Assembly: GCA_016711095.1 (NCBI GenBank)
Contig: JADJTP010000001.1
Location: forward strand, 682,001-746,000
Reading direction: 5' to 3'
Length of the DNA: 64,000 nt
Origin: Actinomycetales bacterium
GTDB taxonomy: Bacteria > Actinomycetota > Actinomycetes > Actinomycetales > Dermatophilaceae
Below are positions 52,419 through 62,087 of this stretch, one piece after another. The notes under the pieces were generated by a model, which did not search any database, had not been told where the DNA came from, and saw only the letters and a list, made by a program, of their open reading frames with translations. The position numbers and the translations under genes were made by a program. The stretch's first letter is position 1, and each line of letters begins with the position of its first letter.

Positions 52419-54569
52419 GTGCCGACCCCCGTTGACCCGATTGCCACCTCCGACGTGCCGACCCACGCCCGGCACGAGTGGACCGAGCTCGCCGAGGCCG
52501 TGCGAGAGCACCAGTTCGCCTATCACGTGCAGGACGCTCCGACGATCTCGGACGGCGACTACGACGCGTTGATCCGCCGTCTGGGGAGCCTCGAGGAGCA
52601 GCACCCCAGCTTGCGGACCCCCGACAGCCCGACGCAGCAGGTGGGCGCCCCCGCGTTCTCCACCGACTTCCAGGCTGTCGATCACCTCGATCGGATGATG
52701 AGCCTGGACAATGCCTTCTCCACGCAGGAGTTGGCTGCCTGGGCTGAGCGGGTGCGGCGTGAGGCCGGCGGGGCGGCATACGGATTCTTGTGCGAGCTGA
52801 AGATCGACGGACTGGCCGTCAGCCTCCTCTATGAGCAAGGCCGCCTGACCCGGGCCCTCACCCGCGGCGACGGCCGGACGGGGGAGGACGTCACCCTGAA
52901 CGTCCGCACCATCCGGGGCGTCCCCACGACACTGGCCCCGACGGCGGATCAGCTCGCTCCCGAGTTGATCGAGGTGCGCGCCGAGGTCTACTTCCCGATC
53001 GAGGCGTTCGCCGAGCTCAACGCCTCGCTGGTCGAGGCCGGCCGCCCGCCCTTCGCCAACCCTCGCAACGCCGCCGCCGGTTCGCTGCGCCAGAAGGACC
53101 CGCGGGTCACCGCGAGCCGCCCACTGCGGATGCTTGTGCACGGTGTCGGGGCGCGCCTCGGGTTCGACATCGACCGCCAGAGCGAGGCGTATGCCGCGAT
53201 GGCGGCCTGGGGTCTGCCGACGTCCACGCACTGGCGCGTGCTTGACTCGCTCGCCGAGGTCGAGGACTTCATCGCGCACTTCGGCGAGCACCGTCACTCG
53301 GTCGAGCACGAGATCGACGGCGTCGTCGTCAAGGTCGACGAGGTTGCGGTGCAGCGGGCGCTCGGGTCGACCTCCAGGGCGCCGCGATGGGCGATCGCCG
53401 TCAAGTACCCGCCAGAGGAGGTCAACACCGTCCTGCGGGCCATCGCGGTCAACGTCGGTCGCACCGGCCGGGTGACCCCCTACGGCGTCATGGATCCGGT
53501 GGTCGTGAGTGGCTCGACGGTCGCCAACGCCACCCTGCACAACAAATGGGAGGTGGCCCGTAAGGACCTCCGGGTCGGCGACACGGTCGTGTTGCGCAAG
53601 GCCGGCGACGTTATTCCCGAGATCGTCGCGCCGGTGCTGCCCTTGCGTCCGGCCGGGGCGCAGCCGTGGCGGATGCCGACCGAGTGCCCGTCGTGCGGCA
53701 CGACGCTCGTCGAGGAGAAGGAGGGTGACAAGGACCTGCGCTGCCCCAACGCCCGGTCCTGCCCCGCCCAACTGCGCGAACGCCTCTTCGGGCTGGCCTC
53801 ACGCGGGGCGTTGGACATCGAGGCGCTCGGCTGGGAGGGCGCGAGCGCCCTGCTGGACGCTGGGGTGCTGCACGACGAGGCACTGGGAGGCCCGAGCGAG
53901 TCGAGGCTCTTCGCCCTCGGGGTGCAGGACGTGGCCAAAGTGGCGCTATATACCCGCGCAGCCAAGAAGACCGATCCAGCCGAGCGGGTCCTGGACGGTC
54001 GGGTGCTGTCGGCCAATGGCGAGAAGCTCGTCGACAATCTCGTCAAGGCCAGGTCCCAGCCCCTGTGGCGGGTGCTCGTGGCCCTGTCGATCCGGCACGT
54101 CGGACCGACGGCGGCCCGGGCCCTGGCGACCCACTTCGGCTCGATGCAACGCATCAGGGCCGCGTCGGTCGAGGAGCTCTCGGGAGTCGACGGCGTCGGT
54201 GGGGTGATCGCTGATTCGGTGCGTGACTGGTTCGACGACCCCGCCAACCCGTGGCGGCCGACGATCGTCGACGCGTGGGCGGCAGCGGGGGTCCGGATGG
54301 TCGACGACGTCGATGCCAGTGTTGTCCGCACCCTCGAAGGCCGCACCGTCGTGGTCACCGGGTCGTTGGAGGCGTTCAGCCGAGACGGAGCCAAGGAGGC
54401 GATCGTGGCTCGCGGCGGCAAGTCCTCCGGATCGGTCTCCAAGAACACGGACTGGGTCGTCCTCGGCCCGGGGGCGGGGTCCAAGGAGGCCAAGGCGCGT
54501 GAGCTCGGGTTGGCCATCATCGACGAGGCAGGGTTCGTGCGCCTGCTGGAGACCGGCTCACCCGACTGA
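52419..54569 (+). CDS. ligA: NAD-dependent DNA ligase
   Basis: 716 aa from a GTG at 52419 (V-P-T-P-V-D-P); the frame upstream is antisense to the transpeptidase start region. Seals nicks in DNA during replication and repair. Domain Ia with Y-H-V-Q-D-A-P-T-I-S-D-G-D-Y-D, adenylation lysine K128 in E-L-K-I-D-G-L-A, OB fold, zinc finger C-P-S-C-G...C-P-N-A-R-S-C-P, helix-hairpin-helix repeats and a C-terminal BRCT domain (about 625-716). Followed by gatC after 51 bp, as in mycobacteria. Confidence 0.97.
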   Translation: MPTPVDPIATSDVPTHARHEWTELAEAVREHQFAYHVQDAPTISDGDYDALIRRLGSLEEQHPSLRTPDSPTQQVGAPAFSTDFQAVDHLDRMMSLDNAFSTQELAAWAERVRREAGGAAYGFLCELKIDGLAVSLLYEQGRLTRALTRGDGRTGEDVTLNVRTIRGVPTTLAPTADQLAPELIEVRAEVYFPIEAFAELNASLVEAGRPPFANPRNAAAGSLRQKDPRVTASRPLRMLVHGVGARLGFDIDRQSEAYAAMAAWGLPTSTHWRVLDSLAEVEDFIAHFGEHRHSVEHEIDGVVVKVDEVAVQRALGSTSRAPRWAIAVKYPPEEVNTVLRAIAVNVGRTGRVTPYGVMDPVVVSGSTVANATLHNKWEVARKDLRVGDTVVLRKAGDVIPEIVAPVLPLRPAGAQPWRMPTECPSCGTTLVEEKEGDKDLRCPNARSCPAQLRERLFGLASRGALDIEALGWEGASALLDAGVLHDEALGGPSESRLFALGVQDVAKVALYTRAAKKTDPAERVLDGRVLSANGEKLVDNLVKARSQPLWRVLVALSIRHVGPTAARALATHFGSMQRIRAASVEELSGVDGVGGVIADSVRDWFDDPANPWRPTIVDAWAAAGVRMVDDVDASVVRTLEGRTVVVTGSLEAFSRDGAKEAIVARGGKSSGSVSKNTDWVVLGPGAGSKEAKARELGLAIIDEAGFVRLLETGSPD

Positions 54570-54620
54570 CCTGCTGGCTGTGCTCGAGGAGGCCGTCCAC
54601 GGGCGCCCTAGGATGGCGGC

Positions 54621-54917
54621 ATGCCTTCACTGTCCCGCGACGATGTCGCTCACCTGGCGATGCTGGCCCGGATCGAGCTGACCGACGCCGAGCTCGACCG
54701 GATGCTCGGGGAGCTCTCGGTCATCCTCGACGCGGTCGCGGTGGTCCAGCAGGCGCCGACCGAGGGGATCGAGCCGATGTCGCATCCGCTGCCGTTGGTC
54801 AACGTCACCCGCCCTGACGAGGTCCGCCCCGGCCTCACTGCAGCACAAGCCCTGTCCGGAGCCCCCGAGGCTGATCAGCAGCGGTTCTCGGTCCCGCGCA
54901 TCCTCACCGACGACTGA
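54621..54917 (+). CDS. gatC: Asp/Glu-tRNA amidotransferase subunit C
   Basis: 98 aa, the small stabilising subunit of GatCAB. Typical start L-S-R-D-D-V-A-H-L-A-M-L-A-R-I-E-L and end F-S-V-P-R-I-L. It wraps around GatA in the complex that converts Glu-tRNA(Gln) (and Asp-tRNA(Asn)) to the amidated forms. Followed by 138 bp with a 12-bp tandem repeat and two GTATGCCG octamers before gatA. Confidence 0.96.
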   Translation: MPSLSRDDVAHLAMLARIELTDAELDRMLGELSVILDAVAVVQQAPTEGIEPMSHPLPLVNVTRPDEVRPGLTAAQALSGAPEADQQRFSVPRILTDD

Positions 54918-54929
54918 CCCCGCCGTATG

Positions 54930-54965
54930 CCGCCCACGCAGCCGCCCACGCAGCCGCCCGCGCAG
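54930..54965. repeat. 12-bp tandem repeat between gatC and gatA
   Basis: Three copies of CCGCCCACGCAG (last with one change), starting inside a GTATGCCG octamer (54925-54932), 13 bases after the gatC stop. Confidence 0.85.
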
Positions 54966-55055
54966 CAGGACCCCTGCGCAGCCGGCCCGAGGCACTCGGC
55001 ATACCGGCTGCCCTGCCCGAATCCGGTCCACCCGGCGAACCGTTAGGCCCTCATC

Positions 55056-56615
55056 GTGACCCACGACCTCACCCGCTGGAGTGCCGCCCGCCTGGCCGAC
55101 GCCCTCGGCCGCCGCGAGATCAGCGCCGTCGAGGTGACCCAGGCGCATCTGGACCGGACCGCCGCCGTCGACGGCGCGGTGCACTCCTACCTGCACGTCG
55201 ATACCCGGGGCGCCCTCGAGCAGGCCAAGGCCGTCGACGACGCGCGGACCTCCGGCGCGGAGCTGCACGTGATGGCCGGTGTTCCGGTCGCCGTCAAGGA
55301 CGTCGTGGCCACTCAGGGTCTGCCGACGACGTGCGGCAGTCGCATCCTGGCAGGCTGGGTGCCGCCCTATGACGCGACGCTCGTCAGCAAGCTGCGAGCC
55401 GCGGGCATGCCGATCCTCGGTAAGACGAACATGGACGAGTTCGCGATGGGCTCCTCCACCGAACACTCGGCCTTCGGGCCCAGCCGCAATCCGTGGGACC
55501 TCGACCGGATCCCTGGCGGTTCCGGCGGCGGATCCTCCTCCGTGCTCGCCTCGTTCCAGGCTCCCCTGGCGGTCGGCACCGACACGGGCGGCTCGATCCG
55601 TCAGCCCGCGGCGGTCACCGGAACGGTCGGCACCAAGCCCACCTACGGAGGCGTCTCCCGCTATGGGCTGGTGGCGCTCGCCTCCAGCCTCGACCAGGCC
55701 GGGCCCTGCGGTCGGACCGTGCTCGACACCGCCATGCTGCACGCCGTCATCGGCGGCTACGACCCGCGCGACTCGACGTCGATCCACGCCCCGGTGCCCG
55801 CGGTGGTGCGAGCCGCCCAATCCGCCGACGTCACCGGCCTGCGGGTCGGGGTGGTCCGCCAGTTGACCGGCGAGGGCTACCAGCCGGGGGTGCAGGCCCG
55901 CTTCGATGAGGCGGTTGCGCTGCTCGTGGACGCTGGGGCCGAGGTCGTCGAGGTCGACTGCCCCAACTTCGCCTACGCCCTTGCGGCCTACTACCTCATC
56001 CTGCCCTCCGAAGCGTCCTCCAATCTCGCCCGCTTCGACGCGATGCGTTATGGCCTGCGGGTGTTGCCTGAGGGCATCGACGATCCGAGCGCCGAGCAAG
56101 TCATGGCGGCCACCCGCGAGGCGGGCTTCGGGGCCGAGGTCAAGCGCCGGATCATCCTCGGCACCTATGCGCTGTCCTCGGGCTATTACGACGCCTACTA
56201 CGGTCAAGCACAGAAGGTGCGCCGGCTCATCGCCGACGACTTCACCCGGGCCTTCGAAGCTGCCGACGTCCTGGTCTCACCGACCGCGCCGACGACCGCC
56301 TTCCGCATCGGCGAGAAACTCGATGATCCGATGGCGATGTATCTCAACGACGTCGCGACGATCCCGGCCAACCTCGCGGGCATCCCCGGCATGTCGCTGC
56401 CCTCGGGCCTGGCCGACGAGGACGGCCTGCCCACCGGCTTCCAGATCCTCGCCCCGGCCACCCATGACGACCGCCTGTATGCCGTCGGGTCGGCCCTGGA
56501 GCGCCAACTGGTGTCCCGGTGGGGCGGCCGGTTGCTCGAACGGATCCCCGAGTTGGTGCCCGCCGGCGGTAGCGATGATCAGCATGCTGGAGCGACGATG
56601 GGGATGGCCCGATGA
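55056..56615 (+). CDS. gatA: Asp/Glu-tRNA amidotransferase subunit A
   Basis: 519 aa from a GTG at 55056. Amidase subunit that hydrolyses glutamine to supply ammonia. The amidase-signature triad is intact: K81 in V-A-V-K-D-V, S156 in G-G-S-G-G-G-S-S and nucleophile S180 in D-T-G-G-S-I-R, spaced as in the S. aureus enzyme. Substrate region Y-G-G-V-S-R-Y-G-L. The last codons overlap the gatB start (ATGA). Confidence 0.96.
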   Translation: MTHDLTRWSAARLADALGRREISAVEVTQAHLDRTAAVDGAVHSYLHVDTRGALEQAKAVDDARTSGAELHVMAGVPVAVKDVVATQGLPTTCGSRILAGWVPPYDATLVSKLRAAGMPILGKTNMDEFAMGSSTEHSAFGPSRNPWDLDRIPGGSGGGSSSVLASFQAPLAVGTDTGGSIRQPAAVTGTVGTKPTYGGVSRYGLVALASSLDQAGPCGRTVLDTAMLHAVIGGYDPRDSTSIHAPVPAVVRAAQSADVTGLRVGVVRQLTGEGYQPGVQARFDEAVALLVDAGAEVVEVDCPNFAYALAAYYLILPSEASSNLARFDAMRYGLRVLPEGIDDPSAEQVMAATREAGFGAEVKRRIILGTYALSSGYYDAYYGQAQKVRRLIADDFTRAFEAADVLVSPTAPTTAFRIGEKLDDPMAMYLNDVATIPANLAGIPGMSLPSGLADEDGLPTGFQILAPATHDDRLYAVGSALERQLVSRWGGRLLERIPELVPAGGSDDQHAGATMGMAR

Positions 56616-58198
56616 CGGATCTGACCGCGCAGCAAGACGTCCAGGCCGGCGACGAGGTTGGGAGCACCATCGAGTCTGCCCCGCAGGCCGTCATGAGCTG
56701 GCAGGAGACGGTCGCGGCATACGATCCGGTCCTCGGGCTGGAGGTGCACGTCGAGCTGGGAACAGCCACCAAGATGTTCTGCGGCTGCCCGACCGCGTTC
56801 GGTGCCGAGCCGAACTCACAGGTCTGCCCGGTCTGTCTCGGGCTGCCGGGGTCACTGCCGGTGGTCAACGAGATCGGCGTGGAGTCCGCGATCCGGATCG
56901 GGTTGGCGCTGAATTGCACGATCGCCCCGTGGTGCCGTTTCGCGCGCAAGAACTACTTCTATCCCGACATGCCGAAGAACTTCCAGACCAGCCAATACGA
57001 CGAGCCGATCGCCTTCGACGGGTGGCTCGATGTCGACCTCGACGACGGCACGGTCTATCGGGTGCTCATCGAGCGGGCCCACATGGAGGAAGACACCGGC
57101 AAGTCGCTGCATGTGGGCGGTGCCACCGGCCGCATCCACGGCGCCGAGTTCTCACTCGTCGACTACAACCGGGCCGGCATTCCTCTCATCGAGATTGTCA
57201 CGAAGCCGATGACCGGGGCGGGGGAGCGGGCCCCGGAGATCGCCCGTGCCTACGTCACGGCGGTGCGCGACCTGCTGCGCGCCCTCGGGGTGTCCGACGT
57301 CAAGATGGAGCAGGGCTCGCTGCGCTGTGACGCCAATGTGTCACTGCGCCAACGCACGAAGAAGCCCGAGGCGCAGGCCGACGTGGCCTTCGGCACCCGC
57401 ACCGAGACCAAGAACGTCAACTCGCTGCGCTCGGTCGAGCGGGCGGTGCGCTATGAGATGACCCGGCATGCGGCGATCCTCGCGGCCGGCGGGTCGATCC
57501 TGCAGGAGACCCGGCACTGGCACGAGGACACCGGGGTCACCACCAGTGGCCGCGAGAAGTCCGACGCCGAGGACTACCGCTACTTCCCCGAGCCTGACCT
57601 CGTGCCGATTGCTCCGACGGTGCAGCTCGTCGAGCGGCTGCGGACGACCTTGCCCGAGCCGCCGGCCGCTCGTCGGCGTCGGCTGCAGGCGACCTGGGGT
57701 TTCAGCGACCTGGAGATGCGTGACGTCCTCAACGCCGGCGCGGTCGAGCTGATCGAGGCGACGGTGGCCGCGGGGGGGACTCCGGCCGGAGCTCGCAAAT
57801 GGTGGTCCGGTGAGATCGCCCGACGAGCCAACGTCGAGGGTCGCGAGTTGGCGGACATGGGGGTCACCCCGCTGGACGTCGCGGGGCTCGACGGTCTCGT
57901 GCAGGAGGGTCGGCTCAACGACTCGATGGCCCGACAGGTGCTCGATGGGGTCTTGGCGGGTGAGGGCGACCCCCGTGCGGTCGCCGACGCCCGGGGGTTG
58001 GCCCTGGTGTCCGACGACGGAGCGCTCGCCGCGGCGGTCGATCTCGTGCTCGCCGCCAATCCTCAACTTGTCGACAAGATCCGTGCCGGGAAAGTCCAGG
58101 CCGCCGGTGCACTGATCGGCCAGGTGATGAAGGCCATGACCGGGCAAGCGGACGCCGCCAAGGTACGCGCGCTCATCCTCGACCGCGTCGCGCAGTAG
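56612..58198 (+). CDS. gatB: Asp/Glu-tRNA amidotransferase subunit B
   Basis: 528 aa. Binds misacylated tRNA, activates the side chain with ATP and transfers ammonia from GatA. Cradle domain L-G-L-E-V-H-V-E-L, zinc cysteines C-G-C-P and C-P-V-C-L-G-L-P-G, the R-K-N-Y-F-Y-P-D-M-P-K-N signature, and E-D-T-G-K-S-L-H. The C-terminal helical and YqeY-like tail (about 390-528) is present. Coupled to gatA. Confidence 0.97.
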   Translation: MTDLTAQQDVQAGDEVGSTIESAPQAVMSWQETVAAYDPVLGLEVHVELGTATKMFCGCPTAFGAEPNSQVCPVCLGLPGSLPVVNEIGVESAIRIGLALNCTIAPWCRFARKNYFYPDMPKNFQTSQYDEPIAFDGWLDVDLDDGTVYRVLIERAHMEEDTGKSLHVGGATGRIHGAEFSLVDYNRAGIPLIEIVTKPMTGAGERAPEIARAYVTAVRDLLRALGVSDVKMEQGSLRCDANVSLRQRTKKPEAQADVAFGTRTETKNVNSLRSVERAVRYEMTRHAAILAAGGSILQETRHWHEDTGVTTSGREKSDAEDYRYFPEPDLVPIAPTVQLVERLRTTLPEPPAARRRRLQATWGFSDLEMRDVLNAGAVELIEATVAAGGTPAGARKWWSGEIARRANVEGRELADMGVTPLDVAGLDGLVQEGRLNDSMARQVLDGVLAGEGDPRAVADARGLALVSDDGALAAAVDLVLAANPQLVDKIRAGKVQAAGALIGQVMKAMTGQADAAKVRALILDRVAQ

Positions 58199-58297
58199 TC
58201 GAGCAGAAGGCGGCTCAGCGCGTCCGGCAGCACGGCATCTACTAGCACGCGACGCGGCATACGTGGGGCGTCTGGCCGTCGCGTAGGCTTGGTCTTC

Positions 58298-59410
58298 GTG
58301 GCTGTCGACTTCGGAGAAGAGCTCAAGCACTTGCGCGCGACGATGGATTCGGTGCGCGAGGTGACCGATCTCGACGCTCTCGCGGCCGAGATCGAGCGCC
58401 TCGAGGCGGCGGCGTCGGTTCCCAACCTCTGGGACGACCCCGATCACGCGCAGAGCGTGACCTCCGCTCTGTCGCGGGCCAACTCCGAGCGGGAGCGGGT
58501 CACCGGCATGGACAGCCGGGTCGAAGATCTCGAAGTCCTCGTCGAGATGGGCACCGAGGAAGACGACGCCGACACCCTCGCCGAAGCCGAGAAGGAGCTG
58601 ACCGCGCTGAAGCGGGACGTCGCCGGTCTCGAAGTCCGCACCCTGCTCAACGGCGAATGGGACTCTCGCGAGGCGGTCGTCACGATCCGCTCGGGGGCCG
58701 GCGGCGTTGACGCCGCCGACTTCGCCGAGATGCTCATGCGGATGTACTTGCGCTGGGCCGAACGACATGGCTATCCCACCGCGGTCCTTGACACGAGCTA
58801 TGCAGAGGAGGCCGGGCTCAAGTCGGCGACGTTCGAGGTGAAGGTGCCGTATGCGTTCGGCAACCTGTCGGTCGAGGCCGGCACGCACCGCCTCGTGCGG
58901 ATCAGCCCGTTCGACAACCAGGGGCGCCGTCAGACCTCGTTCGCGGCCGTCGAGGTCGTGCCGCTGATCGCACAGACCGACCACATCGAGATCCCCGAGG
59001 GCGAGCTGAAGATCGACGTCTTCCGCTCGTCGGGGCCTGGCGGGCAATCGGTCAACACGACCGACTCGGCGGTGCGGATGACGCACCTGCCGACCGGGAT
59101 CGTCGTCTCGATGCAGAACGAGAAGAGCCAGATCCAGAACCGTGCCGCAGCCCTGCGGGTGCTGCAGTCTCGGTTGTTGCTGCTCAAGAAGGCCGAGGAG
59201 GCCGCCACCCGCAAGGAGATGGCCGGCGACGTCAAGGCCAGCTGGGGTGACCAGATGCGCTCTTATGTGCTGCAGCCGTATCAAATGGTCAAGGACCTGC
59301 GCACGGAGCATGAGGTCGGCAATCCGTCTGCCGTTTTCGACGGCGACATCGACGACTTCATCGAGGCCGGCATCCGGTGGAAGCGCACCCTGGAGAAGTC
59401 CGGCGCCTGA
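58298..59410 (+). CDS. prfB: Peptide chain release factor 2
   Basis: 370 aa from a GTG at 58298 (V-A-V-D-F-G-E-E-L). Releases peptides at UGA and UAA codons. Stop-recognition S-P-F (203-205) and the G-G-Q motif (248-250) in S-G-P-G-G-Q-S-V-N are present. The reading frame is continuous: there is no internal UGA frameshift site as in E. coli, as expected for actinobacteria. 99 bp after gatB. Confidence 0.96.
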   Translation: MAVDFGEELKHLRATMDSVREVTDLDALAAEIERLEAAASVPNLWDDPDHAQSVTSALSRANSERERVTGMDSRVEDLEVLVEMGTEEDDADTLAEAEKELTALKRDVAGLEVRTLLNGEWDSREAVVTIRSGAGGVDAADFAEMLMRMYLRWAERHGYPTAVLDTSYAEEAGLKSATFEVKVPYAFGNLSVEAGTHRLVRISPFDNQGRRQTSFAAVEVVPLIAQTDHIEIPEGELKIDVFRSSGPGGQSVNTTDSAVRMTHLPTGIVVSMQNEKSQIQNRAAALRVLQSRLLLLKKAEEAATRKEMAGDVKASWGDQMRSYVLQPYQMVKDLRTEHEVGNPSAVFDGDIDDFIEAGIRWKRTLEKSGA

Positions 59411-59526
59411 GCCGCAGCTCCGGCATACCGTCGTGTCGGATATCTCTGGTGGCGCAGGCCCACCTCCAGACGTCGATCAGAGCAGAATGGCAGTGCTCTG
59501 TCCTTGGGAGATACCCAAAGACACAG

Positions 59527-61725
59527 ATGGGAAAAGTGACTCCTATGCTTCGACAATTGGTTGCGCTTGCGTGTTCTGGCGCACTTCTTGCGGCGGGGGG
59601 TGCTGGCGGGGTTGGGACCGCGACTGCGGTGAGTATGCCGTCTGTGCAGGCCGCGGTGCTGCCCTCGCTGCTGCCAGCGGTGCTGTCGGTTGCGCCGACC
59701 CCTGCTGGGATGGTCGTGGGTGTCCGCGTCCCAACGCCGATGCCCGCGGGCACAACCGTCTCGGCGCAGGCGGCGACCACCGGCGGCGTCGACGTGGGCG
59801 ACCCGGCGTCCGGGACTCCGAACGCAGCGGGTGACGCCTTTGTCTCGATCGGCTCGTTGGCGGCGGGGACCTACCTGGTCAAGGTGACGACGATCGCGGG
59901 TGCCGACACGTCGGCTACGGTTCAGGCCGGCCCGGTGACCGTGGGTGGCGGGCCCGGATCTGGTGACTTCGTGCCGGTGGGTCCGATCCGTTCGTTCGAC
60001 TCCCGGGTCGCGGGTTCCGGAGGGGCCTGGTCGAGTGGGCAGACCCGAACTGTGCAGATGCTCGGGATCGCGGGTGTTCCCACCACGGGGGTGTCGGCCG
60101 TCGCGGTGGCATTGTCGGTGGTCGCGCCGAACGCTCCGGGGTATCTGACGGCGTGGCCGTCCGGTCAGCCCAGACCCTTTGCGACTGCGGTGAACTTCTC
60201 GCAGTGGCAGACGAAGACCAACCTGGTCAAGGTGCCGGCGGATGGCACCGGGTTGATGTCGATCTACAACTTCAGCGGGGTCGTGGGCGTCACCGTCGAT
60301 GTCGTCGGGTTCTTTGTCGACGATTCCGGGACGTTCACGCACACGGTGTCCTACCAGTCCATCACTCCCACGCGGGTGTTGGATACGCGTCCGGAGTTCG
60401 GCGGCAGCGGGGTCGTGGCGGCTGGCACGTCGAAGAATGCGCGCGTGGCGGGTGGCACGACAGGTGTCCCCGCGACGGCGACCGCGGTGGAGATCCAGGT
60501 CGAGGCAGTCGACCCGGCCGCCGCGGGCTTTCTCACGGTGTGGGCTGCTGGGGCGGCCAGACCGGTCGTCTCGAATGTCCTGTATGGGGGGTCGACCACG
60601 GTGACGTCGGCGATCGCGCCGGTCGGCGCGGGTGGGGAGATCTCGATTTTCACGAACGTCACGACCCAACTCGGCGTGGACATCGCGGGTTACTACGACG
60701 GCGGGGCGGGTGGGAAGTTCGTCCCGGTGGCGGCAACTCGCATCTACGACACCCGGGTCTCCCCGCAGGCGTCTTTGGGCAGCAATGAAGTGCGGACCAT
60801 CAAGGTTGCGGGGCTGACGACGCCCGCTGGGGTCACCCCCATTCCCCCGTCGGCGACGTCGGTCGTCTTCGCGGCTACCGCGGTCAACAACCAGTCGCCC
60901 GGCTATCAGACCTTCTGGCCGGGCACCGCGAGCCAGCCGTTGGCGGCGATGCTGCTACCGGACCGTCCCAACGCCCTCACCGACAACCTCGTCGTCTCAG
61001 GACTGGGCAACGGCAACCTCGCGATGTTCAACTTCACGCAGCCCACCGACCTCGTCATCGACGTCAACGGCTACTACGCGAACGAGGCCCCGGCCGCGGG
61101 TGGGGCGACCGGGATTCGCGGCACCGTGCTAGACGATGTGACCAATGCACCGATCGAAGGCGTCCTGGTCACGACGTGGGACCCCATCTCGGCGACACTC
61201 ATCTCGGTGACGACGACCGACTCGACGGGCTACTTCGCCGACCAGGTGCCGGCCGGGGACCACCGGGTGTGCTATTACGGCAGCTGGGCGGCTAGCGCCT
61301 CCATCGCCACCGGCTACCTCAGCAACTGCCTCTATAGCCATTCGGTGTGGCCGACGGAGATGCCCCGGGGCGATGCGGTCACGGTCCCCAGCGGAAGCCT
61401 CGTGCCCCTAGACACGACACTCTTGGCTGGCGGGGAGGTGACGGGCACGGTGATCGACCGCTGGGGCACTCCGCGACCTGACCTGCCGGTCTTCATCTAC
61501 CTCAACTTCGATGACACCGTTATCTACGACGACGGGGTCAGCGGGGCCGGTGGCGCTTTCGTGATCCCAGGAGTGCCCGACACCGGCGGGTTCATCTGGG
61601 TCTGCTCGGACGGGGCGGCGGTCGGCTTGGACTCCATCTGCGTGGAGATCGCCGCCCCCGCTGCTGGCGAAACGGTCAGCGCGCCTCCGATCGAGTTGTG
61701 GCCGCCCAGCCCTGCGCCCGCCTAG
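59527..61725 (+). CDS. Secreted protein with three D-T-R beta repeats and two CarboxypepD-reg-like domains
   Basis: 732 aa from the ATG at 59527; an ATG at 59545 would give 726 aa and has a weak GGGA upstream. Signal peptide M-L-R-Q-L-V-A-L-A-C-S-G-A-L-L. Three repeats of about 120 aa begin near residues 147, 277 and 397, each with a R-x-x-D-x-R block (F-D-S-R, L-D-T-R, Y-D-T-R), a hydrophobic strand G-Y-x-T-x-W/F-P and an end V-D-V-x-G-Y/F-Y/F. From about 527 come two beta domains like carboxypeptidase regulatory domains (G-T-V-L-D-D and G-T-V-I-D-R). No sortase motif or C-terminal anchor. Extracellular; function unknown. Confidence 0.82.
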   Translation: MGKVTPMLRQLVALACSGALLAAGGAGGVGTATAVSMPSVQAAVLPSLLPAVLSVAPTPAGMVVGVRVPTPMPAGTTVSAQAATTGGVDVGDPASGTPNAAGDAFVSIGSLAAGTYLVKVTTIAGADTSATVQAGPVTVGGGPGSGDFVPVGPIRSFDSRVAGSGGAWSSGQTRTVQMLGIAGVPTTGVSAVAVALSVVAPNAPGYLTAWPSGQPRPFATAVNFSQWQTKTNLVKVPADGTGLMSIYNFSGVVGVTVDVVGFFVDDSGTFTHTVSYQSITPTRVLDTRPEFGGSGVVAAGTSKNARVAGGTTGVPATATAVEIQVEAVDPAAAGFLTVWAAGAARPVVSNVLYGGSTTVTSAIAPVGAGGEISIFTNVTTQLGVDIAGYYDGGAGGKFVPVAATRIYDTRVSPQASLGSNEVRTIKVAGLTTPAGVTPIPPSATSVVFAATAVNNQSPGYQTFWPGTASQPLAAMLLPDRPNALTDNLVVSGLGNGNLAMFNFTQPTDLVIDVNGYYANEAPAAGGATGIRGTVLDDVTNAPIEGVLVTTWDPISATLISVTTTDSTGYFADQVPAGDHRVCYYGSWAASASIATGYLSNCLYSHSVWPTEMPRGDAVTVPSGSLVPLDTTLLAGGEVTGTVIDRWGTPRPDLPVFIYLNFDDTVIYDDGVSGAGGAFVIPGVPDTGGFIWVCSDGAAVGLDSICVEIAAPAAGETVSAPPIELWPPSPAPA

Positions 61726-62087
61726 CCGAGAGACGCGACCGCCGCGCAGCCACCGATTGGACGAGCAAAGCGACCCTGCGCCCTCGAGCGGCCACGGTGA
61801 GGGCACGGAACTCGTCCCAGCTGGTCCAGCTGGCCCGCCCGCCCCGTCCATCAGCGCGCTGGGCGGCGGGCCGGCTACCGCCTTATCGCTGTCCCATTTC
61901 TGAGCCTGCGACCTCACCGCGTTTCGGGCTGCTTCGCACCGAGTTTTGGTTCTATTCCGCCGCCCGACGACTTCACAGGGCTAGTGTCGAGCCAGGTCAG
62001 CAGTCGGGCGTTCTCGAATATCGACGGCCGTCTCAGACCCAGCCCGGCCTCCCCCCGGGTTTGATCCTCCGTTCGAGGAGACGGATC
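61726..62087. other. 362-bp non-coding region before the small secreted protein
   Basis: No frame has coding character. It contains an interrupted perfect palindrome CAGCTGG-T-CCAGCTG (61818-61832) and an overlapping 8-bp stem GGCCCGCC/GGCGGGCC (61832-61839 with 61865-61872), a possible terminator for the surface-protein gene. The promoter of the downstream pair should lie in the AT-richer part near 61880-61960, where I see no definite boxes. Confidence 0.55.
62065..62080 (+). promoter_or_regulatory. Ribosome-binding site inside a small hairpin
   Basis: GAGGAG (62075-62080) is a good Shine-Dalgarno seven bases before the ATG at 62088 and decides that start. TCCTC (62065-62069) can pair with GAGGA across a 5-base loop and would hide it. 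Five base pairs is weak, so regulation is only a possibility. Confidence 0.5.

Noticed and set aside
58298..59410. Programmed frameshift in prfB
   Set aside because: The frame is continuous from the GTG start to the stop; no in-frame TGA near codon 26.
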